A stretch of DNA of 64,000 nt from Hyphomicrobium sp. (lineage in GTDB: Bacteria; Pseudomonadota; Alphaproteobacteria; Rhizobiales; Hyphomicrobiaceae). Shown here in pieces: positions 30,537 to 38,977 of the stretch. Numbering within the stretch: the stretch's first letter is position 1; each line of letters opens with the position of its first letter. The translations under genes and the position numbers were made by a program. The notes under the pieces were generated by a model. It saw only the letters and a program-made list of their open reading frames with translations, was not told where the DNA came from and ran no database searches. The stretch covers positions 1-64,000 of the forward strand of contig JASBSU010000008.1 in NCBI GenBank assembly GCA_030148725.1, given 5' to 3'.

Positions 30537-30971
30537 ATGGCGGAACTCGACGCGCAGGAGATCATCCGGGTTCTCGAGCTCAAACCGCATCCGGAAGGCG
30601 GCCATTATCGCGAGACGTTTCGCGATGAACGCGGCGATGGGAAACGCGCCGCATCGACGGCGATCTATTTTCTGCTCGCGGAGGGTGAAGCCTCGCACTG
30701 GCACCGCGTCGATGCTGTGGAAATCTGGCATTGGCACGCCGGCGCGCCGCTGCGCTTGTCGATTGCACCGCCCGACGGGGTGAGCAGCGATGTCATTTTA
30801 GGCCCCGACCTTGCAGCCGGAGCCCGTCCGCAAGGCATCGTGCCCGCGGGCTACTGGCAAAGCGCTCGAAGTCTTGGTGCGTGGACGCTCGTTGGATGCA
30901 CGGTGGCGCCCGGCTTCCAGTTCGAAACATTCGAACTCGCTGAAAAGGGATTTGCTCCGCCGCGTGCTTAG
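30537..30971 (+). CDS. DUF985 cupin-fold protein
   Basis: A 144-residue cupin-like beta-barrel. The family blocks are KPHPEGGHYRETFRD, AIYFLLAEGEASHWHRVDAVE, EIWHWHAGAPL and VPAGYWQSAR. Histidines in SHWHRVD and WHWHAG could bind a metal, as in other cupins, but no reaction is known for this family. It starts 3 bases after gloB and is likely co-translated. No unusual composition. Confidence 0.85.
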   Translation: MAELDAQEIIRVLELKPHPEGGHYRETFRDERGDGKRAASTAIYFLLAEGEASHWHRVDAVEIWHWHAGAPLRLSIAPPDGVSSDVILGPDLAAGARPQGIVPAGYWQSARSLGAWTLVGCTVAPGFQFETFELAEKGFAPPRA

Positions 30972-31178
30972 TGTGTGGCTCAGGCCGCGGCGCTGTTGTT
31001 GCGCGCAAAGCTCACATCGGAGTTTTCCACCGCAATCGCAGGACACAAAACACCCCTAAGAGGCCGTCCTGTCAGAGTTTTCCCCTAGCGACGGGGCCGG
31101 CGCGGTTGCCGCGTCGGGCCGACTCACCAAAAAGTGCCGGAAACCTGATTTCACGGCCACACGCGGGGGATGCCGGTT

Positions 31179-32966
31179 ATGAAGCGCGAGTCATCTGGGC
31201 CAATTCTGACCACGGTGTTCGTCGACTACGACAACGTCTACTTGTCGTTGAAGCGAAAGAACGAGGAAGCGGCCAAGCGCTTCTCCAAGGATGCCGGTCT
31301 TTGGCTGAAGGAGATCGCTTCGGGAGCGCTGATGACGCCGACGAACGCGCCGGCGATGGAAACCGATCGGCGCATCGCGATCAGCCGCTGCTACGGTAAT
31401 CCGGTGCCGCGCCGGAACCAGAGCGACAATTCCACCGACATGAGCTCGTTCCCCTTCGTGCGCCATCACTTCCTGCGTTCAGGGTTCGAAGTCGTCGACT
31501 GCCCCCCGCTGACGCAGCAGCTCAAGAACTCCGCGGATATCCGCATGGTGATGGACGTTCGTGATCTGCTCACGCACGAAACGCACTTCGACGAGTTCGT
31601 CATCCTCTCCGCCGATGCCGACTTCACGCCGGTGCTGCATCGCCTTCGCTCGCACGCCCGTCGCACGGTCGTCTATTCGAACGATCACACGGCGAGCCCC
31701 TACACGGCGATCTGCGATGCGGAAATCCGCGAAGCCGATTTCCTCACGCTGCTGATGGATGGCCAGCTTCCGAACCGCAGCCAGAATGCGCGCGGCGAGC
31801 CGCAAGCACTGCCGAGCGCGATCTCGATCGAGACCGTGCGCAACGAAATCCTCGACGAAGTGGCGAAGGCCGTGCGCACGGCCGACCAGCCGCTCGCACT
31901 GGAGTCGCTCGCTGATCGCTGCGTGCGCGTGCTCGGGCACGAAAAGACGGCCGGCTCGGCCTGGGGTGGCATGGGAAGCTTCCGTGATCTTCTCAGCCGT
32001 GGCCTTCCGGACGATGTGAAGCTGACCGCGCAGCCGCCCTACTTCGTCTATGACGCGAACCGCGCGATCCAGGATGATGCTCCGCGCATTGAAACGCGCC
32101 CGGCATCGCGCATGGACGCGCGCCCCGAGCCTCGCCAGGAGCCGTCGCGGCCGGAGCCGGCCAACCCCGATCCGGTGCGCGGCGACATGTCGATGATGCA
32201 GCGTGCGCTGGCGCCGCTGCTCGGAACCCAGTCCGTACAGCGGCCGCAAGCTGCGCAGCCAGGGGCGCCTGCCCCTGCGCAGCGTGCTCCGCTCGCCCCG
32301 GCGCAGCCCGACACCCTCTCGGGTCAGCCGGGGCAGTCCCGTCAGCCTGCCGGCGCTGGTCCGCAGCGTACCGCTCAGGGTGCTGCGGCCATCCAGCAGT
32401 CGATCGCGCGCATCCATGAAGCGAGCCAGGCGCCGACATTGTCGCCGCAGGACTACCGCACGCTGTTCGATGTCATGGCGCAGGAGATCGCTGCTAACGG
32501 CCTTGCGGGTCAGCAGACGCTGGCGAACATCGTGAAGCGCGCGGAAGCTGTCGGTATCGACATTCGCCGCGATGACGTGCGCTTCGTGCTCGACGTGGTG
32601 AGCGAGGCCGACCCGTGGTTCGACCAGGGTGCTTCGCCGAGCCTCTTTGCTTCGCGCTTCCGCAACTTCGTGGTCGCACGCTGCCGGGGACAAGGGCTCA
32701 GCCTGTCGGCCGACGAGCTGGATTTGATCGAAGCCTGGTTCGCTGCTCCGACGCAGCAGCAGCAGCGTGGTGCAGCCGCTTCCGGTTCACATCCTTCGCG
32801 CCAGCCGCAGACCATGAGCGCGACGGTGCCGCCGCAGGACAACAACGCGCCGCAGTTTCCGGCAGGCGATCAGGAGCGCTGGTGGAACTACGGCGATGGC
32901 CAGCAGGCTGGTGGCGCGCAGGGCGACGACTATCCGCGCATCATCCGGACGCGCCTGCGGGGCTGA
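31179..32966 (+). CDS. NYN-domain putative RNase with LOTUS/OST-HTH-like domains
   Basis: A 595-residue protein. The N-terminal NYN (PIN-like) nuclease domain carries the acidic metal ligands in VFVDYDNVYLSL (about residue 17), RMVMDVRDLL (about 121) and ILSADADFTPVLHRL (about 144). Residues 215-295 (ETVRNEILDEVAKAVRTADQ, then FRDLLSRGLP and PPYFVYD) look like a LOTUS/OST-HTH RNA-binding domain. A Pro/Gln-rich linker covers about 300-415. A second helical domain near 420-525 (DYRTLFDVMAQEIAANGL) may be another such domain. RNA degradation or surveillance is inferred. ATG at 31179 is favoured over 31170. Confidence 0.83.
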   Translation: MKRESSGPILTTVFVDYDNVYLSLKRKNEEAAKRFSKDAGLWLKEIASGALMTPTNAPAMETDRRIAISRCYGNPVPRRNQSDNSTDMSSFPFVRHHFLRSGFEVVDCPPLTQQLKNSADIRMVMDVRDLLTHETHFDEFVILSADADFTPVLHRLRSHARRTVVYSNDHTASPYTAICDAEIREADFLTLLMDGQLPNRSQNARGEPQALPSAISIETVRNEILDEVAKAVRTADQPLALESLADRCVRVLGHEKTAGSAWGGMGSFRDLLSRGLPDDVKLTAQPPYFVYDANRAIQDDAPRIETRPASRMDARPEPRQEPSRPEPANPDPVRGDMSMMQRALAPLLGTQSVQRPQAAQPGAPAPAQRAPLAPAQPDTLSGQPGQSRQPAGAGPQRTAQGAAAIQQSIARIHEASQAPTLSPQDYRTLFDVMAQEIAANGLAGQQTLANIVKRAEAVGIDIRRDDVRFVLDVVSEADPWFDQGASPSLFASRFRNFVVARCRGQGLSLSADELDLIEAWFAAPTQQQQRGAAASGSHPSRQPQTMSATVPPQDNNAPQFPAGDQERWWNYGDGQQAGGAQGDDYPRIIRTRLRG

Positions 32967-32991
32967 TAAGCGCCGTATCAACGCCAGATAC

Positions 32992-33023
32992 AAAAATGGC
33001 CGGGCAATGCCCGGCCATTTGCT
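32992..33023. terminator. Bidirectional terminator between NYN gene and phaB
   Basis: Perfect 12-bp stem AAATGGCCGGGC / GCCCGGCCATTT with a 3-base loop, flanked by A-rich and T-rich ends, midway between two convergent genes. It can serve both strands. Confidence 0.85.
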
Positions 33024-33041
33024 TAGGAGATGTTCGGGCGA

Positions 33042-33770
33042 TCAGGTCGCCATGTAGTGGCCGCCGTTGACGTCGAGGCAGGCGCCGGTCACGAAGCCGG
33101 CGTTGTCGGAGGCAAGGAACGTCACGGCGCGCGCAATCTCCTCGGACTCGCCGAGGCGGCCGACGGGGATCTGCGGAATGATCTTGGTGTCGAGCACTTC
33201 CTTCGGAACCGCGGCGACCATCTCGGTGGCGATGTAGCCCGGCGCGATGGTGTTCACCGTGATGCCCTTGTTGGCGCTCTCATAGGCCAGGGCCTTGGTG
33301 AAGCCGTGCGTGCCGGCCTTGGCAGCCGAGTAGTTCGTCTGGCCCATCTGGCCCTTGCGGCCGTTGATCGACGAGATGTTGATGATGCGGCCGAAGCTGC
33401 GGGCGCGCATGCCGTCGATGACGTGGCGGCACATGTTGAAGAGGCTGTCGAGGTCGACGTTGATGACCTCGTTCCACTGCTCCTTCGTCATGCGGTGGAG
33501 CATGGCGTCACGCGTGATGCCGGCGTTGTTGACGAGGACGTCGATGGGGCCGACCTCCTTGGTCACCTGGGCGATACCAGCGGCGCAGGCGTCGAAGTCG
33601 CCGACGTTCCACTTGAACACCGGGATACCGGTCTCGGCCTGGAACTGCTGCGCAGCAGCGTCATTGCCGGCGTAGTTGGCGGCGACGCGGTAGCCCGCGT
33701 TCTTGAGGGCGACGGAAATCGCGTGACCGATACCACGCGTACCTCCCGTCACCAGGGCGACACGAGCCAT
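33042..33770 (-). CDS. phaB: Acetoacetyl-CoA reductase
   Basis: NADPH-dependent short-chain dehydrogenase that reduces acetoacetyl-CoA to (R)-3-hydroxybutyryl-CoA for polyhydroxybutyrate. The cofactor motif VTGGTRGIGHAIS is at residue 7, NNAGITRDAMLHRM near 86, and the catalytic serine and YSAAKAG pair near 135-155. Length 242 residues, normal. It lies downstream of phaA on the same strand with a 107-base gap that holds a hairpin. The polymer synthase phaC is not in the window. Confidence 0.95.
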   Translation of the reverse strand: MARVALVTGGTRGIGHAISVALKNAGYRVAANYAGNDAAAQQFQAETGIPVFKWNVGDFDACAAGIAQVTKEVGPIDVLVNNAGITRDAMLHRMTKEQWNEVINVDLDSLFNMCRHVIDGMRARSFGRIINISSINGRKGQMGQTNYSAAKAGTHGFTKALAYESANKGITVNTIAPGYIATEMVAAVPKEVLDTKIIPQIPVGRLGESEEIARAVTFLASDNAGFVTGACLDVNGGHYMAT

Positions 33771-33832
33771 GAAAAACCTCCCTAGGATGGTCTCTTGTTG
33801 GTTGAGTGAAAATTGGTGGGGTGAGATCGAGA

Positions 33833-33858
33833 AAGCTCCGGCCGGGTGGCCGGAGCTT
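33833..33858 (-). terminator. Hairpin between phaA and phaB
   Basis: Perfect 11-bp stem AAGCTCCGGCC / GGCCGGAGCTT with a 4-base loop. Read in the direction of the pha genes it is followed by TTTCTCG, a weak U tract. It may attenuate phaB expression or mark processing of the phaAB message. Confidence 0.5.
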
Positions 33859-33877
33859 CAATATGAGTTGCCTTCGA

Positions 33878-35065
33878 TCAATCGCGCTCGAGGCACATGG
33901 CAATGCCCATGCCGCCACCGATGCACAGCGTGGCGAGGCCCTTCTTAGCGTCTCGGCGCTTCATCTCGTGGACCAGCGTCGTCAGAACGCGGGCGCCGGA
34001 AGCACCGATCGGATGACCGATGGCGATGGCACCGCCGTTGACGTTGACCTTGTCGGTGTCCCAGCCAAGACCCTTGTTCACGGCGCAGGCCTGCGCGGCA
34101 AAAGCCTCATTGGCCTCGATGAGATCAAGGTCCTTGGGGTTCCAGCCGGCCTTCTCCAGCGCCTTCTTCGAAGCCGGGATGGGACCGGTGCCCATGATGG
34201 AGGGATCGACACCCGCCTGCGCCCACGACACGATGCGCGCGAGCGGCTCGATACCGCGCTTCTTGGCCTCAGCGGCCGTCATCAGCACGACGACAGCGGC
34301 GCCGTCGTTGATGCCGGAGGCGTTGGCGGCGGTGACGGTGCCTTCCTTCGGATCAAAGGCTGGACGCAGCTTGGCGATGCTGTCGAGCGTCACGCCATCC
34401 TTGATGTATTCGTCCTGGTCGACGACGGTGTCGCCCTTCTTACCCTTGATGACGACAGGGACGATCTCGTCCTTGAACTTGCCGGCCTTGCGTGCGGCCT
34501 CAGCCTTGTTCTGCGAGGCAACAGCGAAGTTGTCCTGATCCTCGCGCGTGATCTGCCACTGGCGCGCGACGTTCTCGGCCGTCGTGCCCATGTGATAGTC
34601 GTTGAAGCTGTCCCACAGGCCGTCCTTGACCATGGTGTCGACGAACTTCACGTCGCCCATCTTGGTGCCGTTGCGCATGTGCGAGGCATGCATCGACTGG
34701 CTCATGCTCTCCTGACCGCCGGCAATGACGATCTTGGCATCGCCCGACTGGATCTGCTGGGCGCCGAGCGCCACGGCACGAAGACCCGAGCCGCAAATCT
34801 GATTGACGCCCCAAGCCGGCGCGTCGACAGGAACACCGGCGCCGACAGCGGCCTGACGCGCAGGACCCTGACCCTGGCCAGCCGTCAGCACCTGTCCGAG
34901 GATGACCTCCGACACGTCGCCCGGCTCGACCTTGGCGCGCTCGAGCGCGGCCTTGATGACAATCTCACCCAGCTTGGAGGCGGGCAGTCCGGAGAGGGCG
35001 CCGTTGAACGCGCCTACGGGGGTGCGGGCCGCGCTGGCTATGACGATGGTGTTGTCGTCGCTCAT
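33878..35065 (-). CDS. phaA: Acetyl-CoA C-acetyltransferase (beta-ketothiolase)
   Basis: Condenses two acetyl-CoA to acetoacetyl-CoA, the first step of polyhydroxybutyrate synthesis. All catalytic elements are present: the nucleophile in [11 protein letters not shown] (Cys near residue 89), the NEAFAAQ motif, [14 protein letters not shown] with the active histidine, and the acid/base cysteine in [10 protein letters not shown]. Length is 395 residues, typical. It is the first gene of the phaA-phaB pair and is divergent from the regulator phaR, with a 240-base shared control region. Confidence 0.96.
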   Translation of the reverse strand: MSDDNTIVIASAARTPVGAFNGALSGLPASKLGEIVIKAALERAKVEPGDVSEVILGQVLTAGQGQGPARQAAVGAGVPVDAPAWGVNQICGSGLRAVALGAQQIQSGDAKIVIAGGQESMSQSMHASHMRNGTKMGDVKFVDTMVKDGLWDSFNDYHMGTTAENVARQWQITREDQDNFAVASQNKAEAARKAGKFKDEIVPVVIKGKKGDTVVDQDEYIKDGVTLDSIAKLRPAFDPKEGTVTAANASGINDGAAVVVLMTAAEAKKRGIEPLARIVSWAQAGVDPSIMGTGPIPASKKALEKAGWNPKDLDLIEANEAFAAQACAVNKGLGWDTDKVNVNGGAIAIGHPIGASGARVLTTLVHEMKRRDAKKGLATLCIGGGMGIAMCLERD

Positions 35066-35267
35066 CCGTTAAGGCTCCTCCTCGAGCATGCGGATTTGTA
35101 GACCGGGCTGGCACGCCGTAGCGGCGGTGCCCGTTGCTGGGCCCCGGCTGGCCGCGGTCCTTTGTAAACCACGTATTACCAAAGCTTAGGCTTGCCGCCA
35201 GCTAATGCGCCAAATGCCTGCGCGGGTCAACACAAACGGCTGGCACCGACCTTCCGGGGTGTGTTAC

Positions 35268-35299
35268 GCTGCCGCAGTGCAAAAATCTTCTGCAGCGGC
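35268..35299. promoter_or_regulatory. Imperfect inverted repeat before phaR, candidate PhaR operator
   Basis: GCTGCCGCAG at 35268 and CTGCAGCGGC at 35290 form an inverted repeat (8 of 10 positions) around TGCAAAAATCTT, seven bases upstream of the phaR ATG. PhaR proteins bind TGC-rich DNA and repress their own gene in other proteobacteria; use here is inferred. Confidence 0.4.
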
Positions 35300-35305
35300 C
35301 GAGCA

Positions 35306-35911
35306 ATGTTGAACAAACCAGACGCGCCAGTCGACAAAAGAGAAGCGGTTGTCATCAAGAAGTACGCCAACCGGCGGCTCTACAATACCGAGACGAGCAC
35401 GTATGTGACGCTCGAGGATCTGGCTGCGATGGTGCGATCCGACCGGGACTTCGTTGTCTACGACGCGAAATCCGGCGACGATCTCACGCACTCGGTCCTG
35501 ACACAGATCATCGTCGAGCAAGAGAACCGGCAGGGTGGGCAGACGCTGCTCCCGGTGCCGTTCCTGCGCCAGCTGATCCGCTTCTACGACGACAGCATCG
35601 GTCGCATGGTGCCCGGATACCTGCAGTTCAGCCTCGAGAACCTCGTCAAGGAGCAGGAGAAGATTCGCGAGCAGTTCGCGACCGCGTTCTCCAATCCTGC
35701 AGCGGCGTTCGAGGTCTACCAGGACCAGGCGCGCAAGAACATGCAGATGTTCGAGCAGGCGCTTTCGATGTGGAGCCCATTCACCGGCAAGCGCGGTGAG
35801 ATGGGGCCGAAGCCGGAAGCGAAGGCCGGCGAGGCGAATGAGATCAGCGAGCTCAAGGCTCAGCTCGCCAACATGCAGCAGAAGATCGACAAGCTTTCGC
35901 AGGGCAGCTGA
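35306..35911 (+). CDS. phaR: Polyhydroxyalkanoate synthesis repressor
   Basis: A DNA- and PHB-binding repressor that senses polymer and controls phasin and its own expression. The N-terminal DNA-binding domain VIKKYANRRLYNTETSTYVT is diagnostic, followed by LAAMVRSDRDFVVYDAKSGD and the PHB-accumulation domain (DDLTHSVLTQIIVEQENR, FLRQLIRFYDDSIGRMVPGY). The last 40 residues form a coiled coil (ISELKAQLANMQQKIDKL). The ATG at 35306 removes an unlikely 38-residue extension from 35192. Total 201 residues. It is divergent from phaA. Confidence 0.94.
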   Translation: MLNKPDAPVDKREAVVIKKYANRRLYNTETSTYVTLEDLAAMVRSDRDFVVYDAKSGDDLTHSVLTQIIVEQENRQGGQTLLPVPFLRQLIRFYDDSIGRMVPGYLQFSLENLVKEQEKIREQFATAFSNPAAAFEVYQDQARKNMQMFEQALSMWSPFTGKRGEMGPKPEAKAGEANEISELKAQLANMQQKIDKLSQGS

Positions 35912-35936
35912 TAACAGCGCGCAGCGTCAGGAATAG

Positions 35937-35968
35937 AAAAAGCGACCGCTTTGACGGTCGCTTTTTTT
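35937..35968 (+). terminator. Intrinsic terminator after phaR
   Basis: Stem AAAAAGCGACCG / CGGTCGCTTTTT with a 6-base loop and a seven-T tract, 26 bases after the phaR stop. A textbook rho-independent terminator; the A-rich 5' side lets it act on the opposite strand too. Confidence 0.9.
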
Positions 35969-35996
35969 GTTCGTCAGGCCGATGGCGCGGCTCGGA

Positions 35997-36407
35997 TCAG
36001 TCGACGGCGCCGCCGATCGCGAGATCGCGACGGGCCACGCGGATGCCGATCGTAAAGCCAGCCACAACGTCGATGGCGGTTGCCACCATGATGAGGAAGA
36101 ACGTCGATGTCGCCGCCTGCGGCACGAGCAGGAACTCGACGATGCAGGCGATGAAGACGATCATCGACAGCCCGTGATCGACCAGCGAGGAGGTCGAGGT
36201 GTACGTCGATTTCACGATCTCGGCGAACAGCAGGAACAGCGTCAGCAGGATGATCAGGTCGCCGACCGTAAACTGCCAGATACCGCCGCTCAGCATGTTC
36301 AGCTCGAACAGCGAGGACTTGAGTACATCGGGACCGCCCGAGACGAAGACCACGACGTTGTAGAGGATGAACGCCAGGACAATCGACGGAAGCGACCTAA
36401 GCGACAT
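35997..36407 (-). CDS. Four-helix integral membrane protein, PsiE-like
   Basis: A 136-residue inner-membrane protein with four predicted helices (about residues 7-23, 40-58, 78-96 and 103-120; for example FTVGDLIILLTLFLLFAEIV and LSMIVFIACIVEFLLV). The layout resembles phosphate-starvation-inducible PsiE proteins, but the match is by topology and cannot be confirmed here. ATG at 36407 follows a GGGGGA ribosome site with 7-base spacing. It lies downstream of rpmF on the same strand. Confidence 0.65.
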   Translation of the reverse strand: MSLRSLPSIVLAFILYNVVVFVSGGPDVLKSSLFELNMLSGGIWQFTVGDLIILLTLFLLFAEIVKSTYTSTSSLVDHGLSMIVFIACIVEFLLVPQAATSTFFLIMVATAIDVVAGFTIGIRVARRDLAIGGAVD

Positions 36408-36531
36408 TACGCAATCCCCCTGTTCGGCCACGCGGGCCGGCTAAGACACAATCTTCTGCCACGGGGGGCTTGCGCCTGCAACGCCGAACGCCCGTGACAG
36501 GAGTTATGCTCCCCCACGCGCCGGGCGTTTT

Positions 36532-36717
36532 TTAGACGTCGGCCTTCGGTGCAAGAATCTGGCGACCGCGATACTTGCCGGTCTTCAGATCGATGTGGTG
36601 CGGGCGGCGAAGCTCGCCTGAGTCCTTGTCCTCGACATATGCCGGGGCGCTGAGCGCATCGTGTGCCCGGCGCTGTCCGCGCTTCATCGGCGACACTTTC
36701 TTCCTCGGAACTGCCAT
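36532..36717 (-). CDS. rpmF: Ribosomal protein L32
   Basis: A 61-residue large-subunit protein opening [20 protein letters not shown], the usual L32 N-terminus, with the alphaproteobacterial lack of the zinc-binding cysteines. The end, [16 protein letters not shown], is also typical. The frame continues upstream to 36846, but the ATG at 36717 with a GGAG site 8 bases before is plainly right. It follows mtgA at 181 bases on the same strand. Confidence 0.96.
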   Translation of the reverse strand: MAVPRKKVSPMKRGQRRAHDALSAPAYVEDKDSGELRRPHHIDLKTGKYRGRQILAPKADV

Positions 36718-36898
36718 CGTCGTAACTCCGTGCTTTAACCGGGGAAACGGGGTTAAATCGACCCCGCTCGGGCCCGTCGGGCCCGCTGAAACCCCGTTTG
36801 TGGGAATTTTCCAGCCAACGCCCAGGGCGCGAGCCGCCGGGCACATTGGCGGGCCTTATACCCACATTCTGAAGGGAGTGCCAGAGGCAACGCGTATC

Positions 36899-38878
36899 TT
36901 AACGGCCCAGCCCTATGCAGGCAGATGCAGCGCGGGCCCGTGCAGCCCGGGACTGGATGATCGAAGCCTTCTGAGCCGTCCGTGGCCCGGGCGCGCCAGC
37001 ATCCCTCACGATGGGGTTCGGGAGGACCGCGGCGAGCAACGCCGCTTGGCGAGGCGTCAAACCGGCGGCCGAGCGATTGAAATGGGAGCGGGAGGCCGCT
37101 TCGGCGCCGAATACCCCCGGCCCCCATTCGACGATGTTCAGGTAAATCTCGAGAATACGCCGCTTCGACCAGGCCAGTTCGATCGCAAAGGTGAGTGGGA
37201 TCTCGACGATCTTGCGAAGGTAGCTCTTGGCGGGAACGAGGAACAGGTTTTTCGCCACTTGCATGGTGATGGTGCTGGCGCCGCGTGGGTAGCTTGTCGA
37301 TGAGCGCCGGATGGCGTTCGCGGCTTCGACGAAATCGACGCCCCAGTGTTGGCAGAAGCGGGAATCTTCGGCGGCAACGACGGCCCGCACGAGATTGGGC
37401 GAGATGTTCTCGATGGGCACCCACTGTTTGTCGATTGAGGTGCCGGTGAGAAAGCGCTGCGCCATCAGCATCGAAAACGGCGGGTCGACGAAGCGATAGA
37501 TCGCAATCAGCATCAGGACCGCGACGAACCAGCCGGTGAAAGCCAGCACCAGCACCTTGAAGGCGCGGCCAGCGATGTCGCGCCAGCTCTTGCGCGGCGG
37601 CTCCAGTGACTTGGCACGTGAAGCCTCGCCTGCCTGTGTGGCGGGCGCTGGCACCACGGTGAAGTCAAAGCCCCGCGTGTTGGCGGGCGGCGGAAGAAGC
37701 GAACCTTCCGGCTGAGGGAGCGCGGGCGGTGGTTGCGGCGGCGCAGAAGGAGCGCGCGGCGGCTCGAATTGCCGGGGCGGTGGGGGCGGGGGCGCTGCGG
37801 TAGCGGGCAAGGTGGGCGGCACGTCGGGGCGAGCCGGCGGCGGGGCGGGCGCATCGAGGCGGGGCGGCTGCATTGCAGCATATCGCGGAGGGGAAGGAGG
37901 CACCGGAGGCGGAGCGGAGAGTGGCTCGGCCTGTGCCGCTGGATATTCAGGCGACGCTGCGAGCCGCGCGGCTGGATAGGGCGGGGGCTCGTTGCGTGGG
38001 TTTGTGTCCTGCGAAGCCTCGGGCAATGGAGGGGGCGCGGGCTCGGGCGCTGGCGCAAAGTGTGGAACAGGCGGCGCGGCGTCGGGGGTGGACGATGAGG
38101 CGGCCGACCTATTCCATTCGGTTGCCTCTGCAGGCTCAGCAGCCGGCTGGCGCGCCGGGTATGGCTCCGCTGCCTCTGCCGGCGCTACGGCCTCAGACGG
38201 CTGCGCTGCGCGTTCGGTCCACAGCGGCTGGGGAGTCCAACCGCCGGCCGGCGCTGGCGGCACCGGCCCGGAAGCCGGCGGACGATCAAGTGCAGCTGGC
38301 TCCGCATTTTCGACGGGGCGAGGTTGGGGCGGCTCCGGAGGCGGACTCGCAGAGGCAACGTCGGGCGCAACCGGTGGCGTCGGCGTAGCGTCTGCGGCGG
38401 GTTCGGGGCGATGAACCGGAACGACAGGCGATGGAGCAGGCGCGCGTTGGGGCACCGAAGGAATTGGACGATCGGTCGGCCGAGGCACGTGAAACGGTGC
38501 AGGCTCGAAGGCGCGCGCCTGCGTCGGGACGTCGGCGGCGGGGGCCGGCCGCGCTTCCGGCGGCAGCGGCTGCGGCGATGGCGTAGCGGATGACTGCTGT
38601 CCAGGCGCCGCATTTTGCGCGCCGTAGCGGTGCACCGGCTGCGTCGTCTCGCGCTCGATCAGCTCGAAATGCGCCTGCTCGATCGCATCCGCCTCATCGG
38701 GCATGAGGTCGGTTTCGGCCGCGGCTGGAGGGAGCGTGCTGTGCGACAGCGTTTCTGCGGCGCGCTCCTTCGCGGCCTCAGGACGTGGCGTCTCGTGTTG
38801 CTGCGTCTCTTGACGTTGCGCCTCTTTTGCCGCGGCGGGATCGACTGCGGCTGGGCGTTGAGGGTCGGACCTGTCCAT
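36899..38878 (-). CDS. mtgA: Monofunctional peptidoglycan glycosyltransferase with giant proline-rich N-terminus
   Basis: Polymerises lipid II into glycan strands. The GT51 domain follows a single TM helix at about residues 441-462 (LVLAFTGWFVAVLMLIAIYR). The catalytic glutamate is in VVAAEDSRFCQHWGVD near 505, and RGASTITMQVAKNLFL and KRRILEIYLNIVEWGPGVFG are the other hallmark blocks. Ordinary MtgA proteins have about 230 residues with a short cytoplasmic stub; here about 430 Pro/Ala-rich, low-complexity residues precede the TM helix and would be cytoplasmic. Total 659 residues. No better internal start was found. Confidence 0.88.
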   Translation of the reverse strand: MDRSDPQRPAAVDPAAAKEAQRQETQQHETPRPEAAKERAAETLSHSTLPPAAAETDLMPDEADAIEQAHFELIERETTQPVHRYGAQNAAPGQQSSATPSPQPLPPEARPAPAADVPTQARAFEPAPFHVPRPTDRPIPSVPQRAPAPSPVVPVHRPEPAADATPTPPVAPDVASASPPPEPPQPRPVENAEPAALDRPPASGPVPPAPAGGWTPQPLWTERAAQPSEAVAPAEAAEPYPARQPAAEPAEATEWNRSAASSSTPDAAPPVPHFAPAPEPAPPPLPEASQDTNPRNEPPPYPAARLAASPEYPAAQAEPLSAPPPVPPSPPRYAAMQPPRLDAPAPPPARPDVPPTLPATAAPPPPPPRQFEPPRAPSAPPQPPPALPQPEGSLLPPPANTRGFDFTVVPAPATQAGEASRAKSLEPPRKSWRDIAGRAFKVLVLAFTGWFVAVLMLIAIYRFVDPPFSMLMAQRFLTGTSIDKQWVPIENISPNLVRAVVAAEDSRFCQHWGVDFVEAANAIRRSSTSYPRGASTITMQVAKNLFLVPAKSYLRKIVEIPLTFAIELAWSKRRILEIYLNIVEWGPGVFGAEAASRSHFNRSAAGLTPRQAALLAAVLPNPIVRDAGAPGPRTAQKASIIQSRAARARAASACIGLGR

Positions 38879-38977
38879 ACTTTGCTTGCATCGCCCCGAT
38901 GCTGTATCCGCTCGCTGGTCGCCCCGTCGCCCGAAGTGCGCCAGGGCACCCCGTCGGCGGTACTAGGTAATCCGAGA

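Noticed and set aside
36408-36531. Terminator after rpmF
   Set aside because: CGGGCGTT arms can pair at a distance, but there is no T tract in the direction of rpmF transcription.
38615-38977. 121-codon N-terminal extension of ispA
   Set aside because: It runs antisense over the mtgA start and shows no similarity to prenyl synthases; the ATG at 38978 gives the normal length.
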